This document shows, in pieces, positions 26,187 to 33,638 of a stretch of DNA of 64,000 bases. The DNA lies in NCBI RefSeq assembly GCF_900109915.1, contig NZ_FOBU01000002.1:1381170-1445169 (forward strand), given 5' to 3'. This stretch comes from Luteibacter sp. UNCMF331Sha3.1 (GTDB lineage Bacteria; Pseudomonadota; Gammaproteobacteria; Xanthomonadales; Rhodanobacteraceae). The notes under the pieces were generated by a model, which saw nothing but the letters and a program-made list of their open reading frames with translations, searched no databases and had not been told where the DNA came from. The position numbers were made by a program, and so were the translations under genes. Position 1 is the first letter of the stretch, and each line of letters starts with the position of its first letter.

Positions 26187-26231
26187 GCGGCTTTCCTCGG
26201 CGGATGTCTGTGGATCATACCTTTCGGACGG

Positions 26232-26540
26232 CTATGGGAGCGGATGCTCGTCGAGCCACGACATCGCGAACGCGTCGAGCGGCACCTTCGCGGGCACGGC
26301 CAATCCGTGCACCTCGACGAACCGCCGCGCCGCGAGCACGAACGCCTGCTTCGCACGCGCCGCCGCGATGCGCGCCGAAGCCTGGCGCTGCCGGAGTTGC
26401 ACGATGTGCGGCGACGGCTGCCCGGGCTTCGCGAACTTCTGGTAGCGACGTAACTCGTCCGCCACCATCGCGGTGTCGCGTGCGGCCAGGTCGACGGCGT
26501 CGCGTGCGGTGCGGAGGTGGGCCAGCGCGTCGTCCGTCAT
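26232..26540 (-). CDS. Hypothetical small helical protein
   Basis: 102 residues, no signal peptide or membrane segment. The middle (VAARDTAMVADELRRYQKF ... VQLRQRQASARIAAARAKQAF) is strongly helical and could form a short coiled coil. The C-terminus VPLDAFAMSWLDEHPLP looks like a folded cap. I do not recognise the family. Codon bias (GC at third positions) fits the surrounding genes, and no better reading frame exists here, so it is probably real. It sits between the DUF924 and MOSC genes on the same strand with gaps of about 40 bases, so these may be co-transcribed. Confidence 0.6.
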   Translation of the reverse strand: MTDDALAHLRTARDAVDLAARDTAMVADELRRYQKFAKPGQPSPHIVQLRQRQASARIAAARAKQAFVLAARRFVEVHGLAVPAKVPLDAFAMSWLDEHPLP

Positions 26541-26582
26541 GGAGCATGCCTGCGAGAGAGGGTGCCCATGGTAGCGGGACGA

Positions 26583-27287
26583 TCAGCGCGCGTCGTCCTT
26601 CTTGCCCTGCAGGCGATCCGTCCAGTCCTCGACGGTGCGCGATTCGAGACGACGGCGGGCATGACGTCGCCAGGCATCGGCGAGGGTCGGCAGTCCCGCC
26701 ATGGCCGCGAGCGCCTCGTAGTCCAGTCGGTCGATGTAGAACACGCGCCAGAGCCGGCCGATCGTCCATTCCGGTGTTTCCCGGTGCACCAGCCGCAACG
26801 CGTCGTCCGGTGCGACCTCGCCTTCCTCGAGCACGCGGTAGTACCAGCCAGTGCGCCCCGATTGCTGCACGCGCGACGCCATGTCCTTCACGCCGAACCG
26901 GGCATTGAGCTTCCAGCACGGTTGCCGCCCCTGGCTCACCTGCACCAGCGCGGAGCCGAGTCGGAACACGTCGCCGACCGCGACGTCACTCTCCAGGAGT
27001 CCCGACGTCGACAGGTTCTCGCCGAACGCGCCCGGGCTGGCCAGCAGCGCGATGTCGCCCAGCTCGGAACCCCAGCTCGCGTAGTGGTCGCGCGGGTAGT
27101 GATGGATCGCCTTCTCGGGGCCGCCGTGGTGCTTCAGGTCGCCCTGCGCGTCGCCGCTCAGGCCCGTGAACGTGACGCGCAGCACCGCGTCGACCGGTCG
27201 CTTGTCGATACCGCTGAGCGCACCCGCGTCGCCCAGGGGCGCCACGGCCCCGGTCATGGCCCTGCCGATGGGATAGGAAAGATTCAT
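26583..27287 (-). CDS. MOSC domain protein (YiiM-like)
   Basis: 234 residues from the ATG at 27287. It has the MOSC fold with the segment FTGLSGDAQGDLKHHGGPEKAIHHYPRDHY, ENLSTSG, and the conserved cysteine in QGRQPCWKLNARF that is thought to bind molybdenum cofactor. YiiM-type enzymes hold the molybdenum cofactor and reduce N-hydroxylated compounds such as 6-hydroxylaminopurine. A C-terminal 3-alpha extension (LWRVFYIDRLDYEALAAMAGLP) is typical of YiiM. It is cytoplasmic. The neighbours do not reveal a partner reductase. Identification is good; the exact substrate is inferred from the family. Confidence 0.88.
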   Translation of the reverse strand: MNLSYPIGRAMTGAVAPLGDAGALSGIDKRPVDAVLRVTFTGLSGDAQGDLKHHGGPEKAIHHYPRDHYASWGSELGDIALLASPGAFGENLSTSGLLESDVAVGDVFRLGSALVQVSQGRQPCWKLNARFGVKDMASRVQQSGRTGWYYRVLEEGEVAPDDALRLVHRETPEWTIGRLWRVFYIDRLDYEALAAMAGLPTLADAWRRHARRRLESRTVEDWTDRLQGKKDDAR

Positions 27288-27418
27288 GCGTGGATCATCG
27301 CTCCCGGTGTGCCTCCTCGTCCACGGCGTCGTTGGCCGGGCGACGCGCGTTCGCATCGCCGGGTCGATGCTCCGCGAACGCAAGCCGGCCGGCCTCATGA
27401 GCGCCGTGAGCGCAATGA

Positions 27419-28543
27419 TCAGAGCGTCTTCAGCGGTCCGTACGTGCCCTCGTAGCTGCGCGGCGTGATGAACGGCATCAGCAGCGTGCGCAGAGCGTGG
27501 GGCAGGCGGGCCGCTTTCGAGAGGCGATCGGTCATCGCCTGAACGTGGGCGACGCGCGCCTGGCGCAGCTGCTCGAAGCGCGGGCCGATGCGCGTGTCGT
27601 CGTCGGCTTCCGCGACGACCTGCGCCAGCGCGATGGCGTCTTCCATCGCGAGCGCGGCGCCTTCGGCCCAGACCGGCGCGGTCGCGTGCGCCGCGTCGCC
27701 GACGAGGACGACGCGACCCTCGCTCCACGAGGCCATGCGGATTTCTTCGATCGGCGAGTGATAGATCCCTTCGGGATGCGCGAGCGCCCACGAAAGCGCC
27801 TTGCGCACGCGTTCCGGAAAATCGCGGAACGCCGCATCGAGGCGCTCGACATGGGAGCCGGAGGTATCGGGCGCGCTGAGCGACACCCATCCATAGACGG
27901 TCGTCTCGTCCACGGGAAGCAGCAGGATCATGCCCGCCTTGCCGGTCCAGACGGTCCACCCGTCGACGCCCGGATTCGGCGCCATGAACCGCCAGCTCTC
28001 GGACGCGAGGCGCGCGGCGACCGCGTGCGATGGGCCCATGACGGCGGCGCGCACCGTCGAGCGCACGCCGTCGGCGCCGACGAGCAGCCTGCCCGAGCGC
28101 TGCGATCCGTCGGCGAGCGTGACCTCCACGGCGGCGGCGTCCTGACGAACCGCTGTGATGGCCTGCGGCACGAGATCGCAGCTGCTTTCGAGTCCCGCGC
28201 CCAGCATGGCGACGAGATCCGCACGACGGATCGCACGCGGGCGCATCGCCTCGCCCCAGAACGCGTCTTCGTCGATCGCAGCGAGAAGACGATCGCCCGA
28301 CGTGCGGTACTCGCGCTTGCGCACCGGATAGCCGAAACGGTCGATTCCGTTCGCGAGGCCGAGACGGTCGAGCGCCGCGATGGCGTTACCGGGGAGGTTG
28401 ATGGCGAGGCCACCGTCTGCCGCGGCTGGCGAACGCTCGACGACCGTGGCGGCGATGCCTCGTCGATTCAGGGCCCGGGCGGTGGCGAGGCCGGCGATAC
28501 CGCCGCCAGCGATGATGACGCGCTGCGAAGTCGTGGATGTCAT
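27419..28543 (-). CDS. FAD-dependent aromatic-type monooxygenase
   Basis: 374 residues. It shows the three fingerprints of class A flavin hydroxylases: the N-terminal dinucleotide-binding VIIAGGGIAGLATARAL, the DG motif LLVGADGVRSTVRAA and the GD motif VVLVGDAAHATAPVWAEGAALAMEDA. Such enzymes use NAD(P)H and oxygen to hydroxylate or epoxidise aromatic or polyketide-like substrates (UbiH, salicylate hydroxylase, TetX relatives). There is no signal peptide. No regulator or catabolic genes adjoin it, so the substrate remains open. It is about 130 bases upstream of the MOSC gene on the same strand. Confidence 0.88.
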   Translation of the reverse strand: MTSTTSQRVIIAGGGIAGLATARALNRRGIAATVVERSPAAADGGLAINLPGNAIAALDRLGLANGIDRFGYPVRKREYRTSGDRLLAAIDEDAFWGEAMRPRAIRRADLVAMLGAGLESSCDLVPQAITAVRQDAAAVEVTLADGSQRSGRLLVGADGVRSTVRAAVMGPSHAVAARLASESWRFMAPNPGVDGWTVWTGKAGMILLLPVDETTVYGWVSLSAPDTSGSHVERLDAAFRDFPERVRKALSWALAHPEGIYHSPIEEIRMASWSEGRVVLVGDAAHATAPVWAEGAALAMEDAIALAQVVAEADDDTRIGPRFEQLRQARVAHVQAMTDRLSKAARLPHALRTLLMPFITPRSYEGTYGPLKTL

Positions 28544-28642
28544 GCGGGGAGGGGAGATGCGGGGGACTCCCGAGCATGCCCCAGCATGCGGTGCCGTGTA
28601 TGCCTCGATTGGGGGTGGACTTGCGGTTATGCGAACGGGTCG

Positions 28643-29938
28643 TCAGCTCGCCGCGGGCGGGCGGAGTTGCGACACCGGGGACGCGCGCTTGCTCTCCTTG
28701 CTGCGGTAGAGCCTGCGATCGGCGGCCTCGATGAGGGAGGTGGCGTCGGAGCCGTCGTCGGGCGCCGCGGCCACGCCGATCGTGATGGCGGGGTGTGCCG
28801 ATTCGCGGAGCGAGGCGTCGCCCACCACGCGGGCCATGCGCTGTGCGATGTTCGTCGCCTGCTCGAGCGACGTACCGGGCAGGACGACGAGGAATTCGTC
28901 GCCGCCGTACCGTCCCAGGCGATCGTGCTCGCGAAGCATCTGGCGCATGCGCTCAGAGACCCAGACGAGGGCGCGGTCGCCGGCACCATGGCCGAAGTGA
29001 TCGTTGATCGCCTTGAAGTGGTCCAGATCGATGAGGAACAACGCGACCGGACCCTGCTCGCGGTGGTGCGCCGCGAGCGCGGACTCCAGCGCCGTCAGCA
29101 CCCCGCGGCGGTTCAGTGTGCCGGTGAGCGCATCCTTCGATGCCTCGTTCAGCATGCTGCTGCGCGAGGCCTCCCAGTACGCGGCCATTTCATTGAATCG
29201 CTCGGCCAGCGCGGTCAGTTCGTCGTCGCCATGCACGGGGACGCGCACGCCCGACTCACCCTCGCCGAGTTTTCGCGCCGCGGCGCCGAGCTCGCGGACG
29301 GGATGGAGCAGTGACCGCAGGAACACGAAGAGCAGGGCGATCGAGACCAGCAGCGTGCCGGCCCACGCGGCGACGAGCCAGCGCAGCTGCCGATGCCGTT
29401 CTTCCACCGCACGGTGATAGCGGGCCTTCACGGCACCCGCCAGCTGCACCCGGGCCTTCGTGATGTCGGCGATGGCGAGTTCGAGTTCGCTGCGCGCCAT
29501 CGCGGTGCCGGCATCGTTCGTGCGGCCGAGGCTGCGTACCTGTTCGACCAGCCGCTGCACCGACGGCCGTGCCGTGGTCCACGCCTGCTGGGCCTCGGTG
29601 ACCGGCTGCAGCGTGAGATCGGTGCCGGCGGCACCGAGCTCCACCGCGGCGAACGATTTGTCGATGCTGTCCGTCAGCGCGGCGAAGTTGGGCACCGACT
29701 CGTGCGATTCCGCCTGCATCTCGTCGACGAGCGCACGCTGGAGGTAGTGCTCCAGCGTCGTCAGCGGCAGCAACGTGGAGATGGATTCCTCGACCGATTC
29801 GCGGAACTGCGTCTCCTGGTCGTTCAGCACGAGCGTGCTGACGATGCTGAGCGCGCCGAGCGGCAGCAGCAGCAACGCGAGCAACCATCCCATCCGCTGG
29901 CCGACCGACATCCTGCGCAAGCGGTGTTCCCACGACAT
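28643..29938 (-). CDS. Membrane-bound diguanylate cyclase (HAMP-GGDEF)
   Basis: 431 residues. Transmembrane helix near 15-37 (MGWLLALLLLPLGALSIVSTLVL), a periplasmic four-helix-bundle-type region (about 40-190), a second helix (LVAAWAGTLLVSIALLFVFL), a HAMP region (LLHPVRELGAAARKLGEGES) and a C-terminal GGDEF domain (about 260-425). The active site reads GRYGGDEFLVVLPG, with intact GGDEF. Five residues before it stands R-E-H-D, a canonical RxxD inhibitory site. It should therefore make cyclic di-GMP from GTP under product inhibition. The periplasmic signal is unknown. It is a single gene, preceded by about 100 bases of leader. Confidence 0.92.
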   Translation of the reverse strand: MSWEHRLRRMSVGQRMGWLLALLLLPLGALSIVSTLVLNDQETQFRESVEESISTLLPLTTLEHYLQRALVDEMQAESHESVPNFAALTDSIDKSFAAVELGAAGTDLTLQPVTEAQQAWTTARPSVQRLVEQVRSLGRTNDAGTAMARSELELAIADITKARVQLAGAVKARYHRAVEERHRQLRWLVAAWAGTLLVSIALLFVFLRSLLHPVRELGAAARKLGEGESGVRVPVHGDDELTALAERFNEMAAYWEASRSSMLNEASKDALTGTLNRRGVLTALESALAAHHREQGPVALFLIDLDHFKAINDHFGHGAGDRALVWVSERMRQMLREHDRLGRYGGDEFLVVLPGTSLEQATNIAQRMARVVGDASLRESAHPAITIGVAAAPDDGSDATSLIEAADRRLYRSKESKRASPVSQLRPPAAS

Positions 29939-30046
29939 CGTCCACCCCCGAGAACCCGCGTGCCGCGCGGTCGACCCGATAGTAATGGCGCGCCGTCGAC
30001 GCCGCGTGCTCAGTCAGGGGCGAATCGTGCGAATTGCCGAAAACGC

Positions 30047-30844
30047 CTAGCTGGCCGCGGTCATCGTCTCGGCGAGGTATTTCGTGGGGGACTTTCCCAG
30101 CGCCTTGCGGAACATGGTGATGAACGCGCTGACCGACTCGTAGCCGAGATCGTCGGCGATGTCCTGCACCCGGCGGCCTTCGTACAGCGCTTTCAGCGCC
30201 ACCATGATCTGCAGTTGCTGACGCCAGCGTCCGAACGACATGCCTGTCTCCCGCAGCACCATGCGCGTGAGCGTGCGTTCGCTGAGGGCGACCGAGGCGG
30301 CCCAGTCCGCCGCCGTGCGGCGGTCGGCGGGATGGGCCGCGAGCTGGTCCGCGATGCGTCGCAGGCGCGGATCCTCCGACAGCGGAAACCAGAGGCGCTC
30401 GACCTTCATGTGGGCGAGTTCCTCCAGCATCACACCGACGAGTCGTGCCGTGGCGTCGGCCTGGCCGTAGTCCTGCGGCAGCGTGGACAGACGCAGGATG
30501 AGCTCGCGAACGAGCGGGCTGAGCGACAGCGTGCAGCACTCGTCCGGCAGCGCCGCCGCCGCCGGCTCGACGCAGAGCAGGCACAGGTCGGTTCCCGCAC
30601 TGGCACGCATGCGGTGCGGACGGCCGCCGGGCATCCAGACGCCCGAGCGCGGCGGCACGATCCACAGCCCGGAGGGCACCTCGCACATCACGTTGCCACG
30701 CAGCGCGAACACGAGCTGGCCCTTGCGATGGCTGTGCATCTCCACGTCTCGATCGTCGGCCGGCACCGCCGTGCGCAGGGCGATGGCCATCTGCGGCATG
30801 GCATCCAGATCGTTGTTGGCGCGCATCTGGGCGAGAACGGACAT
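30047..30844 (-). CDS. AraC-family transcriptional regulator
   Basis: 265 residues. An N-terminal cupin-like sensor (HSHRKGQLVFALRGNVMCEVPSGLWIVPPRSGVWMPGGRPHRM) is followed by a two-helix-turn-helix AraC domain (about 165-260): ADWAASVALSERTLTRMVLRETGMSFGRWRQQLQI and VQDIADDLGYESVSAFITMFRKALGKSPTKYL. This NimR-type layout commonly lies divergent to an MFS efflux gene that it represses or activates, and the CynX/NimT-type transporter next door (start about 100 bases away) fits this. The inducer is unknown, though metal or nitroimidazole-type compounds are known for relatives. Confidence 0.9.
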   Translation of the reverse strand: MSVLAQMRANNDLDAMPQMAIALRTAVPADDRDVEMHSHRKGQLVFALRGNVMCEVPSGLWIVPPRSGVWMPGGRPHRMRASAGTDLCLLCVEPAAAALPDECCTLSLSPLVRELILRLSTLPQDYGQADATARLVGVMLEELAHMKVERLWFPLSEDPRLRRIADQLAAHPADRRTAADWAASVALSERTLTRMVLRETGMSFGRWRQQLQIMVALKALYEGRRVQDIADDLGYESVSAFITMFRKALGKSPTKYLAETMTAAS

Positions 30845-30944
30845 GACGTGACCGGATTTGACGATATGTTGGCAGAGTATCCAGATTCTCCCGGGCCGAC
30901 CATCCGTACGCTGGCAGGTGTCCCAGCCTCGACGGATTCCTCCA

Positions 30945-32168
30945 TTGAAAGCCCTCGCTCACGCATCGCATCGTCGCTGGCTCTTCGCCGGCATCCTGCT
31001 CATCGCCATGAACCTGCGCGCGCCGTTCACGAGCGTCGCGCCCCTCATCGACACCCTGAAGACGGTCTTCCGGCTGACCGCCGGCGAAGCCGGACTGCTC
31101 ATCACCCTGCCGCTGTTGTCGTTCGCCGCGATTTCGCCGTTCGCCGCGGCCATCGCCCGCCGATGGGGCATCGAACGCGCGCTCTTCGGTGCCTTGCTGG
31201 TCATCGCGTCGGGCATCGCCCTGCGGTCGGCAGGCAGCGTGAGCACGCTCTATCTCGGCACCGTCGTGATCGGCTGCGGCATCGCCGTGGGAAACGTGCT
31301 GCTGCCGGGACTGCTTAAACGCGAGTATCCCGACAAGGTGGCGCCGCTCACCTCGGTCTATGTGCTGGCCATGGGGATCGCCGCGGCGACCGTCTCCGCC
31401 GTGGCCGTGCCGCTGTTCGCCGCGACGGGTGGCAGCTGGCGTCTCGTGACGGTGTCGGCGCTCTGGCTGCCCGTCCTCGCGGCCATCGTCTGGCTGCCGC
31501 GTCTGCGCACGCCTACCAAGGACACGCAGGCCGCGGGCCACGCCGGCCATGGCGGCGTCTGGCGTTCGGCGCTCGGGTGGCACGTCACCCTGTTCCTCGG
31601 GCTGGATTGCTTCCTGTATTACGTGGGGGTCGGCTGGCTGCCGGGCATCCTGCACGGCGCGGGATTCACCGAGGAGCAGGCCGGTTCGTTGCACGGCGTG
31701 CTGCTGCTCGCCACCGCGTTGCCGGGGCTACTGCTGATTCCGGTCGTGCCGCGCATGAAAGACCAACGAGCACTCGCGGCCGGCCTCGCCATGGCCATCG
31801 CGACGGGGCTTTTGGGCCTGCTGCTCGCCGCGAAGCTGGCGGTCGTCTGGATCCTCTGCTTCGGTTTCGGCGCAGGCGGCGGACTGATCCTCGCGTTGTC
31901 GTTCATCAGCCTGCGCACGCTGCACGCGCGTGACGCCGCGAGCCTCTCCGGCATGGCGCAGTGCCTGGGCTACCTGCTTGCCGCGGCGGGGCCGCCGCTG
32001 GTGGGCGCCATGCACGATCGCAGCGGGGCGTGGCAGGCGCCGCTGGGCCTGTGCGTGGCCCTGGCGGTAGGCATGGCGCTGGTAGGCACGCTGGCGGGCA
32101 GGGCGCGACGCATCGGGGAAGTCCCGGCGCCGGGTGCGGCGATCACGCGGCGTAACGCGGCATCATGA
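30945..32168 (+). CDS. MFS transporter, CynX/NimT type
   Basis: About 407 residues if it starts at the TTG at 30945; a GTG at 30918 is also possible, and the first ATG (31008) would cut into the first membrane span. About twelve hydrophobic spans are visible, beginning with RRWLFAGILLIAMNLRAPFTSVAPLI, which is typical of the cyanate permease (CynX)/NimT family, and a central loop with WLPRLRTPTKDTQAAG. The divergent AraC regulator suggests an inducible exporter of a small toxic compound, or a cyanate-like anion porter. The start is uncertain because no clear ribosome binding site precedes any candidate. Confidence 0.82.
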   Translation: MKALAHASHRRWLFAGILLIAMNLRAPFTSVAPLIDTLKTVFRLTAGEAGLLITLPLLSFAAISPFAAAIARRWGIERALFGALLVIASGIALRSAGSVSTLYLGTVVIGCGIAVGNVLLPGLLKREYPDKVAPLTSVYVLAMGIAAATVSAVAVPLFAATGGSWRLVTVSALWLPVLAAIVWLPRLRTPTKDTQAAGHAGHGGVWRSALGWHVTLFLGLDCFLYYVGVGWLPGILHGAGFTEEQAGSLHGVLLLATALPGLLLIPVVPRMKDQRALAAGLAMAIATGLLGLLLAAKLAVVWILCFGFGAGGGLILALSFISLRTLHARDAASLSGMAQCLGYLLAAAGPPLVGAMHDRSGAWQAPLGLCVALAVGMALVGTLAGRARRIGEVPAPGAAITRRNAAS

Positions 32169-32199
32169 GAACGTGACGTGACCATCGGGAGAACCGCGC

Positions 32200-32739
32200 A
32201 TGACGTTACCGCCGCTCTATGGCGTGGGGCATTCCAACCGCAGCATCGGCCAGTTCATCGAGGTGCTCGGCAGCGCAGGCATCGAGTGCCTCGTCGACAT
32301 CCGTGCGTTTTCACGGTCGCGCACCAACCCGCAGTTCAATGGCGACGTGCTTCCGGCATCGCTGGACCGGGCCGGCATCGGATACGAGCACTTGCCGGGG
32401 CTGGGCGGGCGTCGGCGCAAATCCAGGGACGTGGATCCCGCCGTCAACGGTCACTGGCGCGTGGCAGGCTTCCATAACTACGCCGACTACGCGCTGTCCC
32501 CCGCGTTCAGGGAATCGTTCGAGGCGCTGCTGCGCATCAGTGTCGGGCGCCGGGCGGCGATGATGTGCTCCGAGATGCTCTGGTGGCGCTGCCACCGGCG
32601 CATCGTCGCCGACTACGCGCTGGCCGCGGGGCGCGCCGTGCACCATATCTTCGATGTCGGGCATGTGGAGTCCGCGGGATTCAACGACGGTGCCGTGGTG
32701 CACGACGACGGCAGCGTGACCTATCCGGCGCAAGGGTGA
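32200..32739 (+). CDS. DUF488 family protein
   Basis: 179 residues, 31 bases after the transporter stop on the same strand. It carries the DUF488 landmarks YGVGHSNRSIGQFIEVL, LVDIRAFSRSRTNPQFN, YEHLPGLGGRR, FHNYADYALSPAF, and the cysteine-containing MCSEMLWWRCHRRIVADYAL. The family is cytoplasmic and uncharacterised; the conserved Cys and His pair CSE...CHR suggests metal binding or a redox role. The function is unknown. It may share a transcript with the transporter, but no functional link is known. Confidence 0.88.
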   Translation: MTLPPLYGVGHSNRSIGQFIEVLGSAGIECLVDIRAFSRSRTNPQFNGDVLPASLDRAGIGYEHLPGLGGRRRKSRDVDPAVNGHWRVAGFHNYADYALSPAFRESFEALLRISVGRRAAMMCSEMLWWRCHRRIVADYALAAGRAVHHIFDVGHVESAGFNDGAVVHDDGSVTYPAQG

Positions 32740-32763
32740 GGGGCGCACGAGCCGGCGATGTCG

Positions 32764-33243
32764 TCACACGTAAGCGAGCATCCGTCCGCAGCCGATCACG
32801 GCGAACCAGAGAGCGATCGACAGCGCGGCCTGCCATCGGGCGACGGCAGGAGCGCGGCGACCGGTGTTCCAGTCGACGACCGACCGGAAGACACCGACGT
32901 GGAACAGCAGCGCGTTGAAGCCCGCCGCCACGATGAGCATGAGCTTGAGCAGGAAGACGGGGTTGTGGAGGAACACCAGCGGCTGCGTGGAGAACATCAG
33001 CAATCCCGCCGGTACCACAAGGGCCACGCTGCCCAGCGACCACGGGAGCAGGTGCCGCGCGAGGACGGAGACCGGTAACGCCCGGCCCCAGCCGAGCACG
33101 CGAAGGTCGAACATCGTCACCGCCCCGACCAGGATGCAGAACCCGGCGATGTGCACCGTTTCGACGATCGGGTAGAGCCACGGGCTGTCGCGCATGGCCT
33201 GGGCGACCGGCGTGGACGCCAGCCAGGCGGCCACGCCGTCCAT
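32764..33243 (-). CDS. DUF6644 family integral membrane protein
   Basis: 159 residues starting at the ATG at 33243, which shares one base with the stop of the preceding gene (TGATG). About four hydrophobic segments are visible: VETVHIAGFCILVGAVTMFDL, LLPWSLGSVALVVPAGLLMF, VFLLKLMLIVAAGFNALLFHVGVF and WQAALSIALWFAVIGCGRMLAY. The histidine in ETVHIAG and in LFHVGVF could bind heme or metal. Proteins of this type accompany DUF6152 secreted proteins, as here. The function is unknown; I infer a two-gene operon with the upstream DUF6152 gene. Confidence 0.75.
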   Translation of the reverse strand: MDGVAAWLASTPVAQAMRDSPWLYPIVETVHIAGFCILVGAVTMFDLRVLGWGRALPVSVLARHLLPWSLGSVALVVPAGLLMFSTQPLVFLHNPVFLLKLMLIVAAGFNALLFHVGVFRSVVDWNTGRRAPAVARWQAALSIALWFAVIGCGRMLAYV

Positions 33244-33584
33244 CAGCGAAGTTCCGTGGTCTTGTCCCCGATGGTGATGCGCTCGGCGCGCAGTTCACCG
33301 GCGTTCGTGCGGTGCGGATAGCCGTAGACCGTCGCGCGCTGGCCGGCCGCCAGCATGGCCTTCCCGAGACCGCGGCTTTCCATGCGCGAAGGCGGCGCGA
33401 GCACGACATCCCAGCTGCCGTCGGCGGTCTTGAGGTGGATCTGGCCGTGTGGCTGGGTGTAGGTCGACGACTCGATGGTGCCCGTGAGAGTCAGCGGACG
33501 GTTGGCATCGTAGTCGCTCCAGCCGTGGTGGGCGAGGGCGGAGGTGGCCGTCAGGGCGGCCAGGAGCAAGAAAGAGCGTTTCAT
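33243..33584 (-). CDS. DUF6152 family periplasmic protein
   Basis: 113 residues from the ATG at 33584, with GGGAG at good spacing upstream. Signal peptide MKRSFLLLAALTATSALA, then the mature N-terminus HHGWSDYDANRPLTLTGTIES, which is the characteristic start of DUF6152 proteins (HHGW followed by an OB-like beta barrel: QIHLKTADGSWDVVLAPPSRM, VYGYPHRTNAGELRAERITI). The N-terminal histidine pair exposed after signal cleavage could bind copper. It is probably periplasmic and cotranscribed with the DUF6644 membrane protein. No activity is established. Confidence 0.8.
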   Translation of the reverse strand: MKRSFLLLAALTATSALAHHGWSDYDANRPLTLTGTIESSTYTQPHGQIHLKTADGSWDVVLAPPSRMESRGLGKAMLAAGQRATVYGYPHRTNAGELRAERITIGDKTTELR

Positions 33585-33638
33585 GACGATCTCCCGCGGT
33601 GCTCGTGTCGGTGACGCGAACCATCCTGCCACAAGTGG

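Noticed and set aside
30858-30886. TTGACG at 30858-30863 as a promoter for the MFS gene
   Set aside because: No acceptable -10 hexamer lies at 16-18 bases; the region may hold the AraC operator but I cannot define it.
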